A stretch of DNA of 8,658 bases, taken from the NCBI GenBank assembly GCA_900314165.1, contig OMUE01000177.1, positions 1 through 8,658 on the forward strand, in the 5' to 3' direction. Made by a program: the position numbers and the translations under genes. This stretch comes from an uncultured Acidaminococcus sp. (lineage in GTDB: Bacteria > Bacillota_C > Negativicutes > Acidaminococcales > Acidaminococcaceae). Below are positions 1-5,818 of the stretch, in pieces. The notes beneath the pieces are model-generated. The model was not told where the DNA came from. It made no database searches and worked only from the letters and a program-made list of their open reading frames with translations. Within the stretch, counting starts at the first letter, position 1, and each line of letters opens with the position of its first letter.

Positions 1-517
<517 letters not shown>

Positions 518-572
518 CTAAGAGAAAATGACTACGACCAAAAGACTTCCATAGTCCCCCTAGTCGCTTATA

Positions 573-601
573 AGTATATACCAAAATGAACAGAACTACA
601 A
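573..601 (-). promoter_or_regulatory. Sigma70-type promoter of nifJ
   Basis: On the minus strand a -35 TTGTAG (596-601) and a -10 TATACT (573-578) are separated by exactly 17 bases. Transcription would begin near 566, leaving a leader of about 65 bases before the ATG at 499. Just before the ribosome binding site the leader can form a small CTCTT-AGA-AAGAG hairpin that touches the Shine-Dalgarno bases. The spacing is ideal, but the -35 is only a moderate match. Confidence 0.6.
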
Positions 602-771
602 ATAAATTTTTTCTGATTTACACACAATTTGATAGATATTTGGAAAGTGTCAAAAAGCCGTACTATTTGTATTTTTTGTACAATTTGTGTTACAGCAATT
701 TAGTTGCTAGTGGGCTAGTACGACAAACCATAAATAACTTTAATATTGAACACTTACACTTAAATTAGAAA

Positions 772-858
772 CCGTAGGGGCGCATCGTGAGATGCGCCCA
801 CCAAGAAATCCTTTATTGAGTAGCTTTAGTGGGCTTATCTTACGATAAGCCCCTACGG
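772..858. repeat. Double-hairpin repeat with CCGTAGGGGC / GCCCCTACGG ends
   Basis: Perfect 10-bp terminal inverted repeats (772-781 and 849-858) enclose two hairpins: GGGCGCATC-GTGA-GATGCGCCC (778-799) and GGGCTTATC-TTAC-GATAAGCCC (831-852). An inner GCCCAC/GTGGGC pair (796-801 with 829-834) closes a 27-base AT-rich loop, so the whole could fold as a four-way junction. Shorter relatives ending in GCCCCTACG occur at 5516-5568 and 7432-7467. It resembles a REP- or MITE-like non-coding element. It has no open reading frame and no T-tract, so it is not an obvious terminator. Confidence 0.75.
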
Positions 859-931
859 AGTCGTATCGGAATTTGGTGTACGTTTTGAGTTATAAGTGAA
901 AGTTAATTAAGGTTTTCTATACTGGGCTAGA

Positions 932-993
932 AGTGCGCTGCACTGCCCCCTCGCCATTGCTAACGCAATGGTGGTGGGGCCGTGCAGCGCACT
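932..993. repeat. Composite inverted-repeat element, minimal copy (copy A)
   Basis: A perfect 12-bp inverted repeat, AGTGCGCTGCAC (932-943) and its complement (982-993), encloses a GCCCC/GGGGC pair (945-949 with 976-980) and a central hairpin CCATTGC-TAAC-GCAATGG (954-971). Its left end carries the CCCCTCGCC motif and its right end the complement of CCCCACCACC. The two larger copies, at 5598-5817 and 7203-7348, carry the same end motifs, so this copy looks like a collapsed form of the same family. A heptamer array follows two bases further on. Confidence 0.7.
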
Positions 994-994
994 C

Positions 995-1057
995 CTCTTC
1001 GCTCTTCGCTCTTCGCTTTTCACTTTTCACTGTTCTCTGTTCTCTTTTCTCTTTTCA
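995..1057 (+). repeat. Heptamer tandem array, nine CTnTTCn units
   Basis: Nine consecutive 7-base units can be read: CTCTTCG three times, CTTTTCA twice, CTGTTCT twice, then CTTTTCT and CTTTTCA. The register is unbroken for 63 bp although the units diverge, and the plus strand is almost pure pyrimidine. The array lies directly after repeat copy A and about 12 bp upstream of the thiC -35 element. Related CTCTTCG units occur after repeat copy B (5819-5832 and 5878-5905). Confidence 0.85.
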
Positions 1058-1069
1058 CTCTAATAATGG

Positions 1070-1098
1070 TTGCAAAACTCTCCCATTTTTGTTATTGT
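1070..1098 (+). promoter_or_regulatory. Promoter of thiC and its riboswitch leader
   Basis: A -35 TTGCAA (1070-1075) lies 17 bases before a -10 TATTGT (1093-1098), which is preceded by the extended -10 dinucleotide TG (1090-1091). Initiation would fall at about 1105, immediately before the first base of the riboswitch P1 stem at 1107. This agreement supports the call although the -10 hexamer is only 4 of 6. Confidence 0.6.
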
Positions 1099-1106
1099 TT
1101 CTATAT

Positions 1107-1181
1107 CACTAGGGGCGCTATGGCTGAGAGACCTATTGGTCGACCCTCGAACCTGTTGGACAATACCAGTGTAGGAAAGTG
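1107..1181 (+). promoter_or_regulatory. TPP riboswitch aptamer (THI element)
   Basis: The conserved parts of the thiamin pyrophosphate aptamer are present in order: P1 CACT (1107-1110) pairing with AGTG (1178-1181); GGGG of P2 pairing with ACCC (1143-1146); the pyrimidine-sensor GGCTGAGA (1122-1129); a P3 hairpin GACC-TATT-GGTC (1130-1141); GAACCTG (1149-1155); a TTGG/CCAG stem; and the pyrophosphate-side GTGTAGGAAAG. It senses TPP and controls thiC immediately downstream. Part of the 3' strand (GGAAAG, 1174-1179) is complementary to the 5' arm of the following terminator, suggesting transcriptional control. Confidence 0.97.
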
Positions 1182-1197
1182 ATGCTGTAGAACCTAC

Positions 1198-1229
1198 GGC
1201 CGCTTTCCACCAGGGAAGCGGCCCTTTTT
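1198..1229 (+). terminator. Riboswitch expression platform: intrinsic terminator before thiC
   Basis: GGCCGCTTTCC (1198-1208) pairs with GGGAAGCGGCC (1213-1223), with one offset base, and is followed by CTTTTT (1224-1229). The hairpin lies between the TPP aptamer and the thiC ribosome binding site, so it should attenuate transcription. The likely antiterminator is GGAAAG (1174-1179) with CTTTCC (1203-1208), which would break both the aptamer closing stem and the terminator. With TPP bound, the aptamer keeps GGAAAG and the terminator forms. Confidence 0.85.
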
Positions 1230-1249
1230 GCAGTATAAGGAGGATATTT

Positions 1250-2557
1250 ATGGAAACTCAAAGACAAGCGGCATTAAAAGGCAAGATTACGGACCAGATG
1301 GCAGAAGTTGCCCGCCAGGAAGGCCTGGAACCGGAAGTCATCCGGGAACGGGTAGCCAGAGGCACCATCGCCATCTGTGCCAACATCAACCACAAGAACC
1401 TGGTTGCCCGGGGCGTTGGTGAAGGCCTGACCACGAAGGTCAACGCCAACATCGGTACGTCTTCTGCCTATCCTGATCCCGCTCCTGAACTGGATAAATT
1501 AAAGGCTGCCATCGACGCCGGTGCCGATGCCGTCATGGACCTGTCCACCGGCAACAATATCGACGCTTCCCGCCGTGCCATCCTGGAACACTCTACCGTT
1601 ATGGTCGGCACTGTGCCTATTTACCAGGCTACCGTCCATGCCATCAAGGCTCACGGCAAAGTTACGGACATGACCAAGGACGATATCTTCGAAGTCATTG
1701 AAAAACAGGCCAAAGATGGTGCTGACTTTATGACCATGCACTGCGGCATCACCCGCCAGATCCTGGAAACCCTGATTTATGAAGGCCGGGAAATGGACAT
1801 CGTATCCCGGGGCGGCTCCTTCATTTCTGGCTGGATGCTGGCTAACGGCAAAGAAAACCCCTTCAACGAATTCTTCGATGACATCCTGGACATCTGCGCC
1901 AAATACGATGTGACCGTATCCTTGGGCGATGGCCTGCGCCCCGGCTGCCTGGCCGACGCTACGGACCGCAGCCAGATCCAGGAACTGCTGAACCTGGGCA
2001 CCCTGACCCAACGGGCTTGGGACAGAGGCGTACAGGTCATGGTAGAAGGCCCCGGCCACGTACCGTACAACCAGATTGCCGCCAACATGCAGCTGGAAAA
2101 GAGACTGTGCCACGGTGCTCCCTTCTACGTACTGGGACCCCTGGTTACGGATATTGCCCCCGGCTACGACCACATTACATCCGCTATCGGCGGTACCCTG
2201 GCCGCTGTATCCGGTGCCGACTTCCTGTGCTACGTAACGCCTGCTGAACACCTGGGCCTGCCCGACATCAACGATGTCCGTGAAGGCGTTGTGGCTACGA
2301 AGATCGCCGGTCATGCTGCCGACGTGGCCAAAGGCATCCCCTCTGCCGTAGCTCATGATCTGGCTATGGCCAGAGCCCGCAAGAAGCTGGACTGGAACGA
2401 ACAGATCCGCCTGGCTATTGACCCCGTAAAAGCCAAAGCTTACCGGGAAGCCAAGAACAAGAGCACGGACGAATATTGCTCCATGTGCGGCGACTACTGC
2501 GCCGTCCGCATTATCGGCGAATACCTGGATGAAGTGAAGAAGAATAAGAAGAAATAA
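1250..2557 (+). CDS. thiC: Phosphomethylpyrimidine synthase ThiC (short form)
   Basis: Radical-SAM enzyme that converts 5-aminoimidazole ribotide to HMP phosphate, the pyrimidine half of thiamin, in the cytoplasm. Family landmarks are NANIGTS (66-72), DLSTGNNID (97-105), SRGGS (186-190), SLGDGLRPGC (224-233), MVEGPGHVP (264-272), GPLVTDIAPGYDH (296-308) and YVTPAEHLGLP (328-338); His270 and His334 match the metal-binding histidines known in ThiC. The C-terminal cluster motif is Cys410, Cys413 and Cys417, a CX2CX3C spacing rather than the CX2CX4C of the E. coli and Bacillus enzymes. At 435 residues it lacks the N-terminal extension of those roughly 600-residue proteins, as is usual for anaerobe ThiC. 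The ATG at 1250 has AAGGAGG (1237-1243) six bases upstream. It is a single-gene unit controlled by the TPP riboswitch and closed by hairpins at 2581 and 2681. Confidence 0.97.
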   Translation: METQRQAALKGKITDQMAEVARQEGLEPEVIRERVARGTIAICANINHKNLVARGVGEGLTTKVNANIGTSSAYPDPAPELDKLKAAIDAGADAVMDLSTGNNIDASRRAILEHSTVMVGTVPIYQATVHAIKAHGKVTDMTKDDIFEVIEKQAKDGADFMTMHCGITRQILETLIYEGREMDIVSRGGSFISGWMLANGKENPFNEFFDDILDICAKYDVTVSLGDGLRPGCLADATDRSQIQELLNLGTLTQRAWDRGVQVMVEGPGHVPYNQIAANMQLEKRLCHGAPFYVLGPLVTDIAPGYDHITSAIGGTLAAVSGADFLCYVTPAEHLGLPDINDVREGVVATKIAGHAADVAKGIPSAVAHDLAMARARKKLDWNEQIRLAIDPVKAKAYREAKNKSTDEYCSMCGDYCAVRIIGEYLDEVKKNKKK

Positions 2558-2580
2558 TTCTTATATACAGACGGACGCTC

Positions 2581-2612
2581 GGCCCCGGTGAATTGAATTC
2601 GCCGGGGCCTTT
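2581..2612 (+). terminator. Hairpin after thiC, likely terminator
   Basis: GGCCCCGGTGAATT pairs with AATTCGCCGGGGCC, a very stable stem with one T-G wobble (2581-2609), 23 bases after the thiC stop. Only three T residues follow, so termination here may be partial. The hairpin at 2681-2717 would act as a second stop. Confidence 0.6.
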
Positions 2613-2680
2613 ACGACGGACGACGGACGATTAATCAGGTTAAAGAGATTTATCCGTTGCTTGTCGAAAAAACAGAACAT

Positions 2681-2717
2681 AAAAAATCCACCCGTACAAT
2701 GTACAGGTGGATTTTTT
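2681..2717. terminator. Bidirectional intrinsic terminator between convergent thiC and the amidohydrolase operon
   Basis: Six A residues, a stem ATCCACC/GGTGGAT with an inner GTAC-AAT-GTAC helix, then six T residues (2712-2717). The structure reads the same on both strands. It therefore ends both thiC transcripts from the left and operon transcripts arriving from 2820 on the right. Confidence 0.92.
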
Positions 2718-2819
2718 AATTCTTATAAACGTTATGACAAGCAGAACTGACAATCATCCATCACAATCAATCGGCCGTCGTCCGTCGGGCCGAGAATTAT
2801 CGTCCGTCTGTTGTCAGGC

Positions 2820-3275
2820 TTAGATCTGCCCCATGCCTTTCAGGATCAGCTGGGCGATGACGGCGGAACCAATGTAGGTGCCGATGAAGATGACGCAACT
2901 CAGGATGACGATACGCCAGCCCGTTTGTTTGAAAGCGTCCAGATCTTTACCGATGGACACGCCGGAGTAAGCCAGGATAGGCGTGCAGAGAGCCAGGAAT
3001 CCGACTTTCTTTACGTACAGGTTGATGATTTCAGATCCGGGGAAGCCGGGAATGGTCAGGATGCAGCCCAGGGTCGTTACATAGGCAGCAGCCGGAATAT
3101 GGCCGGGCAGATATTCTGCCATCAGGATACCGGCAACGGTAATCACGATCAGGATGACCATACCGGGAATCGCTTCCAGAGGGCCGACTTTACCGGGAAT
3201 GCTGTTTGCCACCAAGGACAGAACGCTTAAAATGACAAGGAACGCAATCGTTTCCACTATACTCCACTTTTTCAT
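2820..3275 (-). CDS. Small multi-pass membrane protein, third gene of the amidohydrolase/DUF3100 operon
   Basis: A 151-residue, very hydrophobic protein with about five predicted membrane segments, near residues 7-25, 36-54, 62-78, 89-108 and 120-146. There is a short charged loop, GKDLDAFKQTGWR, between the last two. I do not recognise a named family. The GVSIGKDL...GWRIVI...FIGTYIGS pattern recalls the second halves of carrier-type transporters, but this is only a resemblance. Its ATG overlaps the stop of the preceding gene as ATGA (3272-3275), with AGGAGG seven bases upstream, so translation is probably coupled. Both proteins are short membrane proteins and tightly coupled, so I infer they form one two-subunit transporter, or are halves of a protein that is single-chain elsewhere. 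Transcription ends at the bidirectional terminator about 100 bases further on. Confidence 0.85.
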   Translation of the reverse strand: MKKWSIVETIAFLVILSVLSLVANSIPGKVGPLEAIPGMVILIVITVAGILMAEYLPGHIPAAAYVTTLGCILTIPGFPGSEIINLYVKKVGFLALCTPILAYSGVSIGKDLDAFKQTGWRIVILSCVIFIGTYIGSAVIAQLILKGMGQI

Positions 3276-4069
3276 TTCGTTACCTCCTCTACAGGATCCT
3301 GGCCGTATTTAATCTTGTAGCATCTCTTGTACAGCCATTCGGACAGGGGCAGAGCCAGCCAGATAGCCATGTACAGGCCGTCCAGGCCGGACAGCATGTT
3401 GCTGGCTGCGCCGAAGGCAGCAATCTGATCGGCCATTTCAGGATACATGGCGCTCAGGGAGCCTACGGAAGCACTCATCATAGAAGCGGAACCTACGCCG
3501 GAAGCCATGGCCAGAGCCAGGGGATGGAAGATGCCCATAGCTGCGCACACGGAAGCCATGAGGCCGAAGAAAATAGTGCCAAATACAGTACCGGAAATAT
3601 ACACGCTCATAACGCCGCGGCCTTCTGCAGAGTCCAGGCCGAACCGTTCGCCGATGAGGGCTACGTTCGGTTCACGGGCGATGGAGTGAGCAGCACCGAT
3701 GGTTTCCCGTTTCAGGCCAAAGAGTACAGCCAGTGGTACGCCCAGGAATACAGTCCCTAAGTTACCAAATTCCTGCATAATCAGGGCAGGGCCAGCCTTG
3801 ATGATCTTCGGCAGCGTAGGTCCTACCAGGGTCCCATAGCGGGCCATTAGCAGCATCAGGGTCAGGCCAATCAGGGCACTGGCATCTTCCATGTCTTTCT
3901 TCTTCATAATGTTCAAAAATCTCGGGGTGGTCAGCATACCCATAATCAGAGCGTACAGCATGGGTACCAGTACGATGGTGCCGGGGCCCACCTTGAAGCT
4001 TTTAGCGCCGATGAATTCGGCCACAGCGATCAGGATGAGCACAACGACGTGCAATTTAATGTTCTTCAT
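3272..4069 (-). CDS. DUF3100-type integral membrane protein, probable transporter subunit
   Basis: A 265-residue membrane protein with predicted helices near residues 5-22, 29-48, 62-80, 103-118, 153-178, 182-205 and 228-247. A conserved-looking central loop, AREPNVALIGERFGLDSAEGRG (131-152), matches what I recall of the DUF3100 family; no biochemical function is established. The start is set at the ATG at 4069, because AGGAGG (4079-4084) lies nine bases upstream; a longer reading from 4099 would add ten residues but has no such site. This start overlaps the end of the amidohydrolase gene by 14 bases, and the stop overlaps the next gene by 4. Glycine- and serine-rich GVGSASMMSASVGSLSA (191-207) could line a substrate path. 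By context it may import the substrate, or export a product, of the amidohydrolase. Family assignment is fairly sure; transport role is inference. Confidence 0.85.
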   Translation of the reverse strand: MKNIKLHVVVLILIAVAEFIGAKSFKVGPGTIVLVPMLYALIMGMLTTPRFLNIMKKKDMEDASALIGLTLMLLMARYGTLVGPTLPKIIKAGPALIMQEFGNLGTVFLGVPLAVLFGLKRETIGAAHSIAREPNVALIGERFGLDSAEGRGVMSVYISGTVFGTIFFGLMASVCAAMGIFHPLALAMASGVGSASMMSASVGSLSAMYPEMADQIAAFGAASNMLSGLDGLYMAIWLALPLSEWLYKRCYKIKYGQDPVEEVTK

Positions 4070-5399
4070 GATCCGGTTCCTCCTGGCTGAAATAGCCATC
4101 CAATTTTGCTATGTATTCGTCTTTCGTCATAGCCGGTTTGTAATCTTTGAGCAGGGCTTTCGCTTTGGCTGCATCATCGCTCAAAAGGTCGATGACCATG
4201 CCTGCAAAGGCTTTGCCCGGCAGCAGAGCTGCAGCTTTGAAGTCCACGACTTTAAAGTCCGGTCCGTGCAGCAGGCCGTCCGTACCACCGATATAGGGGT
4301 GGATGGCCGGCATCAGGTGGGATACGTCCCCCATGTCCGTAGAAGCACTGAAATGGCCCGTATCAATCACCTTCACAGGGGGATAGGCTTCTTTAGCGTT
4401 AGCTACAAATAGATCGTTTAACGTGGGATTGCAGATGAGGGGCAGCATGCCCGGCATAGTGTCGATATTTACCTTGGCACCGATGGCCATACCGCCAGCC
4501 CGCAGGGCTGCGTCTACTTTGGCGTTTGTCTTGTCGATGGCGTCCATGGTCTTCGCCCGGACGTAGGTTTCAATGCGCACATCGTCAGGTACGTTGTTCA
4601 CCAGGTCCCCACCTTTTGTAATGATGGGATGAACCCGGACCGTATCCTGATCCCGGAAGGTTTCCCTCAGGGAATTGATACCCATGAGACCCAGCATCGC
4701 AGCATTCAGGGCGTTAATGCCTTCTTCCGGAGCATCGGCAGCATGGGCCGTCTTGCCCACATACTGGATGGTCTTGCCGATGAAGCCGTTACTGCTGGTG
4801 CCGATACCCACGGTAGGTTCAGGACACTTTTTCTGAGAATGGATCTGCATGGCCATATCGATATCATCGAATTCGCCTTCGTAGATCAGTTCCCCTTTGC
4901 CGGACAGGAAATGCAGCTTGCCTTCCTTGACCAGCTTCTTGCGGTAGGCAATCTGGATGTATTCTTCTGCAGGTACGCCGAAGAATACCACATTGCCAGC
5001 CAGTTCCTTCATGACGCCGCTTCTGGACAGGCCGTAGGCCGCTGCCAGCATGGCAGATTGCTGCATGTGATGGCCGCAGGCGTGAGCCGCACCCGTATCA
5101 GGGTCAGCTTTCGGATGATCCGGGCAGCCGATAGCGTCCAGTTCGCCCAGGATGGCGATGGTGGGTCCGGGCTTGCCGCCTTTCAGCACGCCCTTCACAG
5201 CTGTCAGAGCCATTCCGGCTCTATAGGGAATTCCCAGTTTGTCAAATTGAGCCTGAAGTTTAGCGGAGGTCTTACGTTCCTTAAATCCGTATTCCGGTTC
5301 AGAGGCTACGGAAGCCGCGTAGGCTTGTACTTCCCCTGCAGCTGCATCAATCTCTGCAAATGCTTTCTTTTTCAAATCTTCGTTATTCGTAATTTCCAC
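4056..5399 (-). CDS. M20D-family amidohydrolase (p-aminobenzoyl-glutamate hydrolase AbgB-like)
   Basis: A 447-residue cytoplasmic metal-dependent amidase of the M20 peptidase family; no signal peptide is seen. Hallmarks are GELDAIGCPDHP (85-96), HACGHH (106-111) with the Cys and His ligands of the M20D centre, the catalytic-type glutamate pair PAEEY (143-147), His187 in MQIHSQ, a dimerisation-type domain around 205-315, STDMGDVSHLMP (353-364) and GGTDGLLHGPDF (371-382). The form is closest to AbgB and related amidohydrolases that cut N-acyl or aminobenzoyl amino acids; the actual substrate cannot be read. It is the first gene of an operon with two membrane proteins, in place of the AbgT carrier of E. 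coli. The start is uncertain: the GTG at 5399 directly abuts AAGGGA, which is too close for good initiation. An ATT two codons on or a TTG eight codons on are alternatives. Confidence 0.92.
   Translation of the reverse strand: MEITNNEDLKKKAFAEIDAAAGEVQAYAASVASEPEYGFKERKTSAKLQAQFDKLGIPYRAGMALTAVKGVLKGGKPGPTIAILGELDAIGCPDHPKADPDTGAAHACGHHMQQSAMLAAAYGLSRSGVMKELAGNVVFFGVPAEEYIQIAYRKKLVKEGKLHFLSGKGELIYEGEFDDIDMAMQIHSQKKCPEPTVGIGTSSNGFIGKTIQYVGKTAHAADAPEEGINALNAAMLGLMGINSLRETFRDQDTVRVHPIITKGGDLVNNVPDDVRIETYVRAKTMDAIDKTNAKVDAALRAGGMAIGAKVNIDTMPGMLPLICNPTLNDLFVANAKEAYPPVKVIDTGHFSASTDMGDVSHLMPAIHPYIGGTDGLLHGPDFKVVDFKAAALLPGKAFAGMVIDLLSDDAAKAKALLKDYKPAMTKDEYIAKLDGYFSQEEPDHEEH
4079..4084 (-). promoter_or_regulatory. 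Ribosome binding site that fixes the DUF3100 gene start
   Basis: AGGAGG on the minus strand, nine bases before the ATG at 4069-4067 and inside the last codons of the amidohydrolase gene. No comparable site precedes the upstream in-frame ATG at 4099. Confidence 0.8.
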
Positions 5400-5405
5400 T
5401 CCCTT

Positions 5406-5424
5406 AAGTGTTAATTAAATACTT
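5406..5424. promoter_or_regulatory. Imperfect palindrome in the leader of the amidohydrolase operon
   Basis: AAGTGTTAATTAAATACTT has 7 of 9 complementary positions around a central base. It lies between the promoter -10 and the start codon, where a repressor could act. The similar word TTAAGTATTAA occurs at 5458-5468 next to the upstream palindrome. No regulator is identified. Confidence 0.35.
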
Positions 5425-5428
5425 CTTC

Positions 5429-5457
5429 ATTGTACACTTGTTTGTCACATTTGGCAA
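5429..5457 (-). promoter_or_regulatory. Sigma70-type promoter of the amidohydrolase operon
   Basis: On the minus strand a -35 TTGCCA (5452-5457) and a -10 TACAAT (5429-5434) are separated by 17 bases. Initiation would fall near 5422, about 23 bases before the GTG start. A perfect 17-bp palindrome lies five bases upstream of the -35. Confidence 0.7.
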
Positions 5458-5462
5458 TTAAG

Positions 5463-5479
5463 TATTAAAAATTTTAATA
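5463..5479. promoter_or_regulatory. Perfect AT palindrome upstream of the amidohydrolase promoter
   Basis: TATTAAAA and TTTTAATA flank a single central A, giving eight perfect pairs. Centred about 50 bases before the predicted transcription start, it is placed as an activator site or an A/T-rich UP-like element would be. Its full symmetry favours a dimeric regulator, but in such AT-rich DNA chance is possible. Confidence 0.45.
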
Positions 5480-5515
5480 AAGTGTATTGAGCTAATGAAT
5501 AAATGAAATTAAAAA

Positions 5516-5568
5516 GGGCGGCACTGGCGACATTTTGCTACGCAAAAGTCTTGTGCCGCCCCTACGGG
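5516..5568. repeat. Hairpin repeat of the GCCCCTACG family
   Basis: GGGCGGCAC (5516-5524) pairs with GTGCCGCCC (5553-5561), enclosing a second helix GAC/GTC and TTTGC-TAC-GCAAA. It ends in GCCCCTACGGG, like the right end of the double-hairpin repeat at 772-858. It lies directly upstream of the operon promoter region. Confidence 0.65.
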
Positions 5569-5597
5569 CTTGGATGAGATATTAGACGTTAGAGGCT

Positions 5598-5817
5598 AGT
5601 GGTCCGCTGGACGGCCCCACCACCGTGCTACGCACGGTTCCCCTCCCCTGCGGGGATGACAGGGCTCCGCCCAGCGGGCTGTCGCCCCCGTAGGGTTATT
5701 GTCATCCCCGTAGGGGAGGAGGACCATCTGCATCAAACAGCATTTGTTCAAGGCAGATGGTGGTGGGGCTGGGCAGCGCCCTTTGCCAAGCAATGGCGAG
5801 GGGCCAGTGCCGCGCAC
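5598..5817. repeat. Composite inverted-repeat element, large copy (copy B)
   Basis: Outer ends begin AGTGG...GGCCCCACCACC on the left and the complement of GTGCGCGGCACTGGCCCCTCGCC on the right, the latter matching the left end of copy A. Inside are a CCGTGC/GCACGG hairpin, a 20-bp inverted repeat with one mismatch (5642-5661 with 5700-5719), and arms CCATCTGC/GCAGATGG. The block 5636-5672 matches 7241-7277 of copy C at 35 of 37 bases. A GACGTTAG word precedes the element and CTnTTCn heptamers follow it. No transposase or credible coding frame is present. Confidence 0.7.
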
Positions 5818-5818
5818 C

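Larger units (their letters stand above)
2567..2811. repeat. Interrupted inverted repeat of GACGG-type sequence around the thiC terminators
   Basis: ACAGACGGACGCTCGGCCC (2567-2585) reappears in inverted form at 2787-2811, interrupted there by AATTAT (2795-2800). Inside these arms a heptamer tandem ACGACGG-ACGACGG-ACGATTA (2613-2633) has a partial inverted counterpart at 2776-2787. The right arm also forms its own TCGGCC/GGCCGA hairpin (2771-2793). The arms flank the bidirectional terminator and sit 9 bases or more from the two convergent stop codons. Function unknown. Confidence 0.6.

Noticed and set aside
653..658. Minus-strand TTGACA as an alternative -35 for nifJ
   Set aside because: No -10 hexamer lies 16-18 bases downstream of it; the TTGTAG/TATACT pair with 17-base spacing is better.
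586..768. A 60-codon open frame in the nifJ-thiC spacer
   Set aside because: It overlaps the nifJ -35 region, has no ribosome binding site and is simply AT-rich spacer without a stop.
995..1057. Possible CRISPR array
   Set aside because: The units are 7 bp and contiguous, with no spacers, and there are no cas genes in the window.
982..1182. A 66-codon open frame across the heptamer array and riboswitch
   Set aside because: It starts inside repeat copy A and runs through the TPP aptamer; the RNA structure explains the sequence.
1499..2356. A 285-codon minus-strand open frame inside thiC
   Set aside because: Antisense shadow of a strongly conserved gene in GC-rich codons, with no ribosome binding site or plausible product.
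4070..4099. Longer N-terminus (MAISARRNRI) for the DUF3100 protein
   Set aside because: The upstream ATG lacks a ribosome binding site, while the internal ATG at 4069 has AGGAGG nine bases away and begins directly at the first membrane helix.
4629..5414. A 261-codon plus-strand open frame opposite the amidohydrolase
   Set aside because: Shadow of the conserved M20D gene; its composition is that of complemented codons and there is no initiation site.
5598..5817. Possible insertion sequence or transposase remnant in copy B
   Set aside because: No protein-coding similarity to transposases can be seen in any frame; the inverted repeats alone support only a non-autonomous element.
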